This document shows, one piece after another, positions 29,443 to 36,883 of a DNA stretch of 39,461 nucleotides (positions within the stretch are counted from its first letter, which is position 1; the number at the start of each line of letters is the position of its first letter). The DNA lies in contig JAUXVN010000060.1 of the NCBI GenBank assembly GCA_030684555.1, forward strand, positions 1 through 39,461. Reading direction: 5' to 3'. Made by a program: the position numbers and the translations under genes. Below the pieces are notes generated by a model. That model was not told the DNA's origin. It ran no database searches and saw only the letters and a program-made list of their open reading frames with translations. This DNA is from Ignavibacteria bacterium. GTDB taxonomy: Bacteria; Bacteroidota; Ignavibacteria; Ignavibacteriales; Ignavibacteriaceae.

Positions 29443-29652
29443 GGTTTGGAGTAAAGTAAAAATATTACAACAAAGCAGGATATGCGTGAGTTTGTGTACA
29501 TGCGGGTGTTATGGGGTTCATTGTTGAAAGCTGACCGAACATTTATGCACATTAAGTTTTGTCGACACATATAGCTCAAATAAAAAAGCCAAAAGAACTT
29601 GAACTTTACCTTTACCTCCGCACCCAAATAAAATGATGATTTAAATGCTCAT

Positions 29653-29686
29653 TTTGTGAGATATTATATTTTTATTCTTATATTTG
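29653..29686 (+). promoter_or_regulatory. Bacteroidota-type promoter of the HTH-TrlF-AlbA operon
   Basis: TTTG at 29653-29656 and TATATTTG at 29679-29686 (pattern TAnnTTTG), with a 22-base spacer, 23 bases before the HTH start. This is the -33/-7 form known from Bacteroidota sigma factors. It contrasts with the TTGACT/TATATT pair at 12553 and may point to the origin of the operon. Confidence 0.45.
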
Positions 29687-29709
29687 TAATATATAAAAAA
29701 AGTTAAAGA

Positions 29710-29907
29710 ATGAATCGAATAAAAGACGTTTTAGAACAGAAGGGAATTAAACAAAAATGGTTGGCTGAGCAATTAGGCAAGAGTTATAATATGGTAAACT
29801 CTTATGCCCAAAACAGACGCCAACCAAGTTTAGAGGACTTGTACAAGATTGCTGAAATCCTTGATGTAGAAATCAAAGAATTATTAATTGAAAGAAAAAC
29901 GCAATAA
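29710..29907 (+). CDS. XRE-family helix-turn-helix regulator
   Basis: 65 residues, a single HTH of the Cro/CI type: KGIKQKWLAEQLGKSYNMVN then YAQNRRQPSLEDLYKIAEIL. No effector or protease domain. One-base overlap (TAATG) with the ATPase gene, so it is the first gene of a three-gene operon and most likely the operon's own repressor. Confidence 0.9.
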   Translation: MNRIKDVLEQKGIKQKWLAEQLGKSYNMVNSYAQNRRQPSLEDLYKIAEILDVEIKELLIERKTQ

Positions 29908-32525
29908 TGGAAAACGAAACCAAAAATATTTTTGGAAATGGAGCGATATGGCTTCGGGCTGATTTCCATATGCATACAAAAGCAGATTATGAATTTGACA
30001 AAAAGGGATTTGATGAAAATAATTTTTTCCGACTGTATGTTGAGAAACTAATACAACAGAATATCAATGTTGGAGTTATTACGAATCACAATAAATTTGA
30101 TAGAAATGAATTTGTTGCCCTAAGAAAGAAAGCAATCAAAGAAGGTATTGGATTATTTGCTGGAGTTGAATTTTCTCTAAAAGAAGGAATTCACATTTTA
30201 GTTGTTTTTGATGATAAATGGTATCAGTGTGAAACAGACAATATCAACAAGTTTTTGGAAAATGCTTTTTATGGTATAGCTAACTATGACAAACCTAATT
30301 ACCCAAATTCGAACTTCAATCTAAAAGAAACGGTAGAAGCGTTAGACAAAATCGGACACGATTACTTTATTGTTTTGGCTCACATTGACGACACCAATGG
30401 TTTATTCACGGAATTGAGAGGTAGAACTCAAGAAGATTTTGTAAAGCAAGAATCATTCAACAAAGTTTTGGCTGTTCAAAAAAGTGCAAATCTTGAAAAT
30501 TACAACAAACTTTGTCTGTGGTTAAATAGAAAGAGTAAAATTGCTTGTGTTGAAGGTTCAGACAATGCTTATGGAGGCATTGATACTATTGGGAAAGGTA
30601 AGGTTACTTATATAAAAATAGGTGACTTTAATTTTGAAGCATTAACATTTGCATTATCTGACAGCGAATACAGGGTTTCACCGAAAGACAAACCCGAAAT
30701 AAAAAATTCTTACATTAAATCAATTGCATTTGAAGGTGGTTTATTAGAGGGAACAAAAATTGATTTTTCTCCTGAACTTAACAATTTAATCGGAATTAGG
30801 GGAAGTGGAAAATCATCTTTATTGGAAGTTTTACGTTATGTTCTTGGTATTTATCTTCCAGTTAATGCTGCTGACCCTGATTATAAAAATTCATTAGTAA
30901 CCCGTTCAATGGGAAGTGGAGGAAAAGCCATAGTTAACATAGTGAACAAGCAAAATGAAGAATACATGATAGAAAAACTGTATGGTCAAAAAGAGGATAT
31001 CTACAAAAACAACCTATTACAAACTGGAATTTCTATTGATGCGACTGGTTTTCAATCTCCTATTTATTTTGGGCAAAAAGACCTTTCAAACAAAGGTAAA
31101 GATTTTGAAGGAGATTTGATACAAAGGTTAATTGGAACAAGATTGAAAGGAGTTCAAGTTAAAATTGAGCAAAAGAAAAGAGAGGTTGAAAATATTATTT
31201 CGGAATTAAAAAAACTTCAAAACTTAAAAGATTTAAAAAGAGATACAGAGGCTCAAATAAAAAATTCACAACATCAGCTTAATTTTTTCAAGGAAAAAGG
31301 TGTTGAAGACAAATTAAGACAACAAACACTTTTTGATTCAGACATTTCAAAAATGGTTCAAGCAGAATCAACTGTCAGAAGTTATTTAAGCGAATTGGCA
31401 TCTTTAATTTCTAATCATGATTATTTTTTTCAACAAGAAATTACTGGTTCAGAAATTAATAAAGAATTATTTGAAGAAGCAAAGACAATCATTCAAGAAT
31501 TAAAAATTGAGTTTGAAAAACTAAAAACTATACAAAAGAATTCTATACTAAGTCAGCAAAAATTAAAAGAGGTTATCGCAAAAATTAATACTAAGAAAGA
31601 AGGATTAAAAGAAGAGTTTGCTAAGATTAAACGAGAAACAAATACTGACACTATTAACCCCGATAATTTTCTGAATCTGAATAGGCAAATTGAAACAGCA
31701 CTTTTGAAATTAAAGGAAATCGAAAAATCAGAAAAAAGAAGAAGCGATTTACAAACTAATTTATTAGAACGTCTTACTGAACTTGATAACCTATGGCTTG
31801 AAGAATATAATGTTCTTAATAAAGAGGTAAAAAGAATCAATGAAGCAGAAAGTAAAATTTCAATTGAAGTTGAATTCAAAGGCAGGAGGGATAAACTCAC
31901 CGACAAGATGAAACAGGTTTTTAGAGGCAGCGGTATTCGGGAAACAGCTTATCAAGAGATTGAAGCTAACTATAAAGACTTCATTCAGATTTACAGAGAC
32001 GGCAGTAAATTATCTGACATTTTAAATGAAAATCATGTAGTTGATTTTAAAAGAAGGTTTTCTGAAAATCTGGAAGAATTGCTCACTTTCAAAGTAGAAA
32101 ATAAAATAGTGATTCAATACAACGGAAAATCATTAGACAAACATTCTCTTGGGCAAAGAGCATCAGCATTAATTCTTTTCTTATTAGCTCAAAGGGAAAA
32201 TGACGTATTGATAATTGACCAACCAGAAGATGATTTAGATAATCAAACCATCTATGATGAAGTAATAAAAGAATTAAAAAAAATTAAGGGTAATATGCAA
32301 TTTATCTTTGCAACCCATAACGCCAATATCCCTGTGCTTGGTGATAGTGAAAAAGTTGTTTCGTGCAGCTATGATGAAAAGAAAATCACAGTACATTCAG
32401 GCACTATTGATAATCACCAGACACAACGGTTTATTGTTGACATAATGGAAGGTGGAGACGAGGCATTTAACCGCAGGAAAAATATTTACAGTATTTGGAA
32501 CATTGAAAAAACAAAATCACTATGA
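29907..32525 (+). CDS. PHP-domain + SMC/RecF-like ATPase (TrlF-type)
   Basis: 872 residues. N-terminal PHP phosphoesterase domain (about 1-260): HMHT (H21, H23), TNHN at 59-62, E88, H159 and D219. Two usual metal ligands differ (Asp to Asn at 60; His to Ala at 221), so activity is uncertain. Then Walker A GIRGSGKSS at 296-304, a long coiled-coil section (about 400-690), and the ABC-type head LGQRAS (748-753) with Walker B IIDQPEDDLDN (about 769-779) and ATHNAN. This is the TrlF-like layout: a sensor/nuclease-like PHP fused to a RecF/Rad50-style ATPase. Such proteins sit in defence or repair loci. It overlaps the next gene by ATGA. Confidence 0.82.
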   Translation: MENETKNIFGNGAIWLRADFHMHTKADYEFDKKGFDENNFFRLYVEKLIQQNINVGVITNHNKFDRNEFVALRKKAIKEGIGLFAGVEFSLKEGIHILVVFDDKWYQCETDNINKFLENAFYGIANYDKPNYPNSNFNLKETVEALDKIGHDYFIVLAHIDDTNGLFTELRGRTQEDFVKQESFNKVLAVQKSANLENYNKLCLWLNRKSKIACVEGSDNAYGGIDTIGKGKVTYIKIGDFNFEALTFALSDSEYRVSPKDKPEIKNSYIKSIAFEGGLLEGTKIDFSPELNNLIGIRGSGKSSLLEVLRYVLGIYLPVNAADPDYKNSLVTRSMGSGGKAIVNIVNKQNEEYMIEKLYGQKEDIYKNNLLQTGISIDATGFQSPIYFGQKDLSNKGKDFEGDLIQRLIGTRLKGVQVKIEQKKREVENIISELKKLQNLKDLKRDTEAQIKNSQHQLNFFKEKGVEDKLRQQTLFDSDISKMVQAESTVRSYLSELASLISNHDYFFQQEITGSEINKELFEEAKTIIQELKIEFEKLKTIQKNSILSQQKLKEVIAKINTKKEGLKEEFAKIKRETNTDTINPDNFLNLNRQIETALLKLKEIEKSEKRRSDLQTNLLERLTELDNLWLEEYNVLNKEVKRINEAESKISIEVEFKGRRDKLTDKMKQVFRGSGIRETAYQEIEANYKDFIQIYRDGSKLSDILNENHVVDFKRRFSENLEELLTFKVENKIVIQYNGKSLDKHSLGQRASALILFLLAQRENDVLIIDQPEDDLDNQTIYDEVIKELKKIKGNMQFIFATHNANIPVLGDSEKVVSCSYDEKKITVHSGTIDNHQTQRFIVDIMEGGDEAFNRRKNIYSIWNIEKTKSL

Positions 32526-33685
32526 ACGCATTAGAATTACTGGATATAATTAGCGATAAAGAAACAAGCGCAGTACAGTTTAAAAGAGAAATTACTCATA
32601 ATGACTCGATGGCAGCGGAAATTATTGCAATGGCAAATTCTTTGGGTGGATTGATTTTGCTTGGAGTAGTTGATAAAACAGGAGATATTGTTGGTGTAGA
32701 TTTAAATAGTAAAATTAATGAACGAATTGCGAACATCGCGACCAATAATGTTAAGCCTCCAATTTACATTCAGACTGAAATTGTTACCATTGAGAAAGAA
32801 GTCCCATCGAAAATTCTTGTTGTCCATGTTCCTCACAATCCAAGCCAAATTTATAAAGATAACAATGGAGCAATTTGGGTTAAACAAGGGTCAGATAAAA
32901 GAAGGATAACTGATGATTCTGAAATCCTACGGTTATACCAAAGAAGTGGAAATTTATTTGCTGATGAAATGCCTGTTTATAATGCATCGGTTGATGATAT
33001 TAATGAGAATACTTTTCGGGAATATTTTAAAAAACTTAGAGATAGAACAATAGAGGAAGAAGGATTAACTTATGAAAAGGCTTTGCAGGCAAAACGGGTA
33101 TTACTGAAAGGAAATATTTCGTTGGGAGGTTTGTTGTTTTTTGGCAATCAACCGCAATTCTTTAAAACATCTTTTTGCATTAAAGCGGTTTCATTTTTTG
33201 GAAATGATTTAAGCGGATTAGACTATAGGGAAAGTATTGATATTGAAGGAACTATACCGGAAATGTTTGAAAGAGGAATTAAATTTTTTGAATCCAATTT
33301 ACAGCATACCCAGCAAGGACAAAGTTTTAATTCGATTGGAAAACTTGAAATATCAAGAATTGCAATTGAAGAATTGTTGCAAAACGCATTATTGCACAGG
33401 GATTATTTTAAAAATTCACCCGTTAGATTGATGGTTTTTGACAATAGGATTGAGATTATCAGTCCGGGAAAACTTCCGAATAGCTTAACGGTTGAAGAAC
33501 TAAAATATAGCAACCCTGTTCCTCGAAACAATCTTTTAATCGCATATGCAAAAGATTCGATGCTATTTCGTGGATATGGAACAGGTATAAGCAGGGCTTA
33601 TGCTGAACAGCCAAATATTGAATTAATTAATGACATAGAAGGTGAACAATTCAAAGTCATAATTCCAAGACCAGAAAAGAAATGA
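32522..33685 (+). CDS. AlbA/Schlafen-type ATP-binding protein
   Basis: 387 residues. N-terminal AlbA_2 (Schlafen-core-like) domain: E-T-S-x-x-Q-F-K-R at 14-22 and ANSLGGLILLGVVD at 38-51, then DPS-like and GxxW-like segments. C-terminal GHKL-type ATP-binding fold: EELLQNALLHRDY at 283-295 and RGYGTGISRA near the end. Members are annotated as RNA-binding or ATP-dependent DNA helicase-related regulators and often accompany defence genes. It is coupled to the ATPase gene by a 4-base overlap, so the two proteins probably work together. Confidence 0.85.
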   Translation: MNALELLDIISDKETSAVQFKREITHNDSMAAEIIAMANSLGGLILLGVVDKTGDIVGVDLNSKINERIANIATNNVKPPIYIQTEIVTIEKEVPSKILVVHVPHNPSQIYKDNNGAIWVKQGSDKRRITDDSEILRLYQRSGNLFADEMPVYNASVDDINENTFREYFKKLRDRTIEEEGLTYEKALQAKRVLLKGNISLGGLLFFGNQPQFFKTSFCIKAVSFFGNDLSGLDYRESIDIEGTIPEMFERGIKFFESNLQHTQQGQSFNSIGKLEISRIAIEELLQNALLHRDYFKNSPVRLMVFDNRIEIISPGKLPNSLTVEELKYSNPVPRNNLLIAYAKDSMLFRGYGTGISRAYAEQPNIELINDIEGEQFKVIIPRPEKK

Positions 33686-33889
33686 AGTTTTCACCAATCG
33701 ACTAAGCCAATGAACAACAACCACACACATTGTCAAGTCGTATAAGCCGATCGTCAAGCCAATACTTGGCAAAGAGTGTGTCTGTCCAACCGCACGGACA
33801 ACAGTTAAGTACCTTGAAATCCCGCATTATGTATAGCCCTGGACAGTTAACGGCAAGTGTAACAAGATGTCTAAAGTACAAATAAACAA
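33686..33889. other. Compositionally distinct spacer with two small hairpins
   Basis: 204 bases clearly richer in GC than the neighbouring genes. Hairpins gccaa-tac-ttggc (33758-33770) and tgtcc-N8-ggaca (33783-33800) are visible, and the hexamer gtcaag occurs twice nearby. No gene fits. It looks like imported spacer DNA between cassettes; an integron-type attachment site cannot be shown. Confidence 0.4.
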
Positions 33890-34453
33890 ATGCAGAAAAA
33901 TTATTTCACAGACAAGAGCTTTGACCGAATTGACACGCTGATAATAGGCGAGTATGAAAACTGCATTTTCAACAGTTGCGATTTTTCCAACAACAACCTT
34001 TCCGAATTTATCTTCATTGACTGCACTTTTATTGGGTGTAATTTCAGTTTGGCAAAACTCAACCAAACAGCGCTTCGGGGGATAAAATTTAACGACTGTA
34101 AAATGTTGGGACTTCGGTTTGACACCTGCAACGAGTTTGGACTCTCTTTTTCGTTTGACGGCTGTCAACTAAATCACTCTTCATTTTACAAAACGAAAAT
34201 CAAAAAGACAGTTTTTAAAAATTCAGAGTTACAAGAAACAGACTTTGCAGAAGCCGATCTTACAAGTTCCGTCTTTGACAACTGTAATCTGACACAAGCA
34301 ATTTTTGACCACACGATACTTGAAAAAGCCGATTTTCGGACTTCATATAATTATTCCATTAACCCTGAAATTAACCGAATAAAAAAAGCAAGATTTTCAA
34401 TTTTAGGCGTTTCTGGGCTTTTAGACAAATATGATATAGAAATAGAGAAATGA
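33890..34453 (+). CDS. Pentapeptide-repeat protein
   Basis: 187 residues. From about residue 20 to 155 there is a run of five-residue repeats with central F/L/C, such as CDFSN, CTFIG, CNFSL, TDFAE, ADLTS and CNLTQ, giving a right-handed beta-helix. Qnr-like members shield gyrase from inhibitors; most others have no known role. The codon choice is less AT-biased than that of the flanking genes, which suggests import. No signal peptide. A REP-like palindrome follows the stop by 18 bases. Confidence 0.88.
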   Translation: MQKNYFTDKSFDRIDTLIIGEYENCIFNSCDFSNNNLSEFIFIDCTFIGCNFSLAKLNQTALRGIKFNDCKMLGLRFDTCNEFGLSFSFDGCQLNHSSFYKTKIKKTVFKNSELQETDFAEADLTSSVFDNCNLTQAIFDHTILEKADFRTSYNYSINPEINRIKKARFSILGVSGLLDKYDIEIEK

Positions 34454-34470
34454 GACCAAGAATTCTCAGG

Positions 34471-34496
34471 GCAGTCGAGAACCACTTCTCGAGGGC
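34471..34496. repeat. REP-like palindrome
   Basis: Core tcgagaa-ccac-ttctcga (7-base arms) in the same orientation as 29417, with degenerate outer bases (gcag...gggc). It forms a pair with the inverted copy at 34588, about 100 bases away. Confidence 0.7.
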
Positions 34497-34587
34497 GACT
34501 TCCGATAAAACCAGAGAAGATATCTTCTATTGATTTCATTTGAAATGGGAGTGATTTTTTTTAGATTTGAGTGACTTAATAAACTTC

Positions 34588-34609
34588 GGTCGAGAAATGG
34601 TTCTCGACC
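34588..34609. repeat. REP-like palindrome, opposite orientation
   Basis: ggtcgagaa-atgg-ttctcgacc has perfect 9-base arms. The loop atgg is the near-reverse of ccac in the copy at 34471, so the two form a head-to-head pair like a BIME. Confidence 0.75.
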
Positions 34610-34672
34610 CCAAAGAAAAAGATTAATGATTATGAATTTTATATCCTCAGCAATAAAAAAAATGAGGTAGTT

Positions 34673-35302
34673 ATGAAAGATTTCTTAATTGTTTTTTCGT
34701 CAATACTAATTATTGCATACTTATCATCTTGTATAAAGTTTGAGTCTATCAATGAACCACCTGAAGTTAAAGAAATTCCGGATTCTACAAATTATTTTGA
34801 ATACTACCCATTAGATATTGGTAATTATTGGGAATATGGAGACATTGATCGGTCTCGTTTTTCTGTTGAAGTAATTGGAGATACAATAATCCAAAAAAAA
34901 CTTTTCAGAGTTCTTCGTGAGATTCGTTTTAGCTCCAAAATGGATACTTCCTTCAGCTATGAACGAATAGATAGTTCATTGTGTTATGTCTTTACGTTTG
35001 ATCCTTTCTATAATTCTGAATTTAAGCTTGACAGTCTTGCAGCCCCAAAGGGAAAATTTTACGAAGGGAGCAGATTTGTAAGTCGAGGTCCCTGGATTTC
35101 ATATCGAGTAAAATGCGAGTCGATTGATACCATTACAATATTTAATGAAAAATTTGAAACAAAAAGTTTACAATTCTATGGTGCTACAGACCTACCGTCA
35201 TATATTTTGGTTAAAGGTTTGGGATTGTATCAAACATTTTTTTTTAGAGCAGGGGGATATATTCTTAAATCGGCAATAATTAAAGGTAAATATTATAATT
35301 AA
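34673..35302 (+). CDS. Predicted lipoprotein, unknown function
   Basis: 209 residues. A lipoprotein signal ends in the lipobox LSSC with the lipidated C20. After it come YYPLDIGNYWEYGD and a beta-rich body. This PL-x-x-GN-x-W pattern is common in secreted lipoproteins of this bacterial group, with no assigned activity. It lies between REP-like palindromes and is monocistronic. Confidence 0.75.
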   Translation: MKDFLIVFSSILIIAYLSSCIKFESINEPPEVKEIPDSTNYFEYYPLDIGNYWEYGDIDRSRFSVEVIGDTIIQKKLFRVLREIRFSSKMDTSFSYERIDSSLCYVFTFDPFYNSEFKLDSLAAPKGKFYEGSRFVSRGPWISYRVKCESIDTITIFNEKFETKSLQFYGATDLPSYILVKGLGLYQTFFFRAGGYILKSAIIKGKYYN

Positions 35303-35350
35303 AAGAATTATTTCAGTACTTTTTAGATAAATACTAAATATTCAAGCGCT

Positions 35351-35370
35351 GTCAAGAACCACTTCTCGAC
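35351..35370. repeat. REP-like palindrome (one mismatch)
   Basis: gtcaagaa-ccac-ttctcgac, with 8-base arms and one mismatch. It lies 20 bases beyond the gltX stop on the other strand. The bases after it (caaagaaaaa) also follow the copy at 34588. Confidence 0.65.
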
Positions 35371-35389
35371 TTCAAAGAAAAACACAGTT

Positions 35390-36856
35390 TTAGGTAGTCT
35401 GATTTATTCTCAAAATTGCAGAGTTAATTCTTTTTAGAACTTCCTCTTTCCCTAAAATATAAAGTAAATCAAACATTCCTGCTCCGGTACTTTGCCCCGA
35501 GACGGCTAACCTTAATGGATGAATCAGTTTTCCTTTACCTATATTCAATTCTAAGGCAACTTTTGCCAATGCAATCTCATAATCTTCTCTCGTAGGCAAG
35601 TTTAATATTGAGAATACATCATTCAATAATTTTAATTGGCCTGGTGTTTCGGGATTCCAATTTTTCGTAATTGCCGCTTCATCAAATTCATTTGGTTGTT
35701 CATAAAAGTATTTACAGTTAGTTATAAACTCTTTTACAAATGAAACCCGTTCTCTCATTACTTCAATAATTGAAAGAAGATAATCATCACTCAGATTTAC
35801 ATTATTGTACTCAGATTCATTTAGTTCGAGTTTTAATAAAGTAAGTAACTCATCAGCAGATTTTTTTCTCAAGTGTTCTGCATTCAGCCATTTAAGTTTT
35901 TCAAGGTCAAAGACGGCTCCCGATTTATTTACTCTCTCAAGAGAAAACTTTTCAATTAGCGATTCCATCTGATAGAACTCAACATCATCACCGGCGTTCC
36001 ATCCAAGTAGAGCAACAAAATTTACAAGTGCTTCCTTAAGGTAGCCCTTACCTCTATAATCTTCAACTGCTACATCTCCCTGACGCTTACTTAATTTTGA
36101 GCGATCAGCATTTAATAGAAGCGGAAGATGAGCAAAAAGAGGTTTCTCCCATTCGAAGAAGTTGTATAATAAAATATGTTTTGGAGTAGAGGAGAGCCAC
36201 TCTTCACCTCTAATTACATGTGTTATTTTCATTTGGTGATCGTCAACTACATTCGCAAGATGGTAAGTTGGGTAACCATCACTTTTTATAAGTACCTGAT
36301 CATCAATATTGTTGCTGTCGAACTCAACATCACCGCGGATAATGTCATTAAAATTAACTTTTAAATTTGAAGGGACATTCAATCTGATTACATAAGGTAG
36401 ATTATTGTTTAAATTTTCAGCAACCGTTTCTTTAGATAATGAGCAACAATGCTTGTCGTATTTTGCCTGTGGTAGTTTTAATCTCTGTTGTTCTTCACGT
36501 AACTTTTCTAACCGATCCGGAGTACAAAAACAGTAATAAGCATGTCCATTATCTATAAGCTGCAAAGCGTGTTTATGGTAGAGGTATAGTCTTTCGGATT
36601 GTAAATAAGGTTCGAAGTCTCCACCAACTTGAGGTCCTTCATCAAAATTTAAACCACACCATTTAAGCGAATCAATTAGATTATCAATTGCTCCTTCAAC
36701 AAATCGGTTTCGGTCAGTATCTTCAATACGAAGAATGAAAGTTCCATTGTTTTTTTTTGCGAAAAGATAATTATAAAGAGCGGTTCGTAACCCGCCAACG
36801 TGTAAGTAACCGGTAGGACTCGGTGCAAACCGGACTCGTGGAGTTTCAGAGATCAT
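35390..36856 (-). CDS. gltX: Glutamyl-tRNA synthetase
   Basis: Charges tRNA-Glu, also feeding tetrapyrrole synthesis where the C5 route exists. 488 residues, class I. The HIGH motif reads HVGG (H19-G22) in APSPTGYLHVGGLRTALYN, and KMSKS reads KLSKR at 254-258. A Cys pair near residue 109 (YCFC) with a CC further on resembles a zinc site of bacterial enzymes. 27 bases downstream of the hybrid sensor gene and co-oriented, so the two may share a transcript. Confidence 0.96.
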   Translation of the reverse strand: MISETPRVRFAPSPTGYLHVGGLRTALYNYLFAKKNNGTFILRIEDTDRNRFVEGAIDNLIDSLKWCGLNFDEGPQVGGDFEPYLQSERLYLYHKHALQLIDNGHAYYCFCTPDRLEKLREEQQRLKLPQAKYDKHCCSLSKETVAENLNNNLPYVIRLNVPSNLKVNFNDIIRGDVEFDSNNIDDQVLIKSDGYPTYHLANVVDDHQMKITHVIRGEEWLSSTPKHILLYNFFEWEKPLFAHLPLLLNADRSKLSKRQGDVAVEDYRGKGYLKEALVNFVALLGWNAGDDVEFYQMESLIEKFSLERVNKSGAVFDLEKLKWLNAEHLRKKSADELLTLLKLELNESEYNNVNLSDDYLLSIIEVMRERVSFVKEFITNCKYFYEQPNEFDEAAITKNWNPETPGQLKLLNDVFSILNLPTREDYEIALAKVALELNIGKGKLIHPLRLAVSGQSTGAGMFDLLYILGKEEVLKRINSAILRINQTT

Positions 36857-36883
36857 AAAAATAAAAAGTATCCGTTGTTAATT

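Larger units (their letters stand above)
29393..29709. other. Intergenic stretch at the left edge of the accessory island
   Basis: 317 bases without a gene. It contains the REP-like palindrome at 29417-29442, then about 150 bases richer in GC than its surroundings, then the promoter of the next operon at 29653-29686. No tRNA, IS or integrase is seen. Confidence 0.5.

Noticed and set aside
33686-33889. Integron attC site or CRISPR-like repeat
   Set aside because: Small hairpins are present, but no paired core sites, integrase or regular repeat-spacer spacing is visible.
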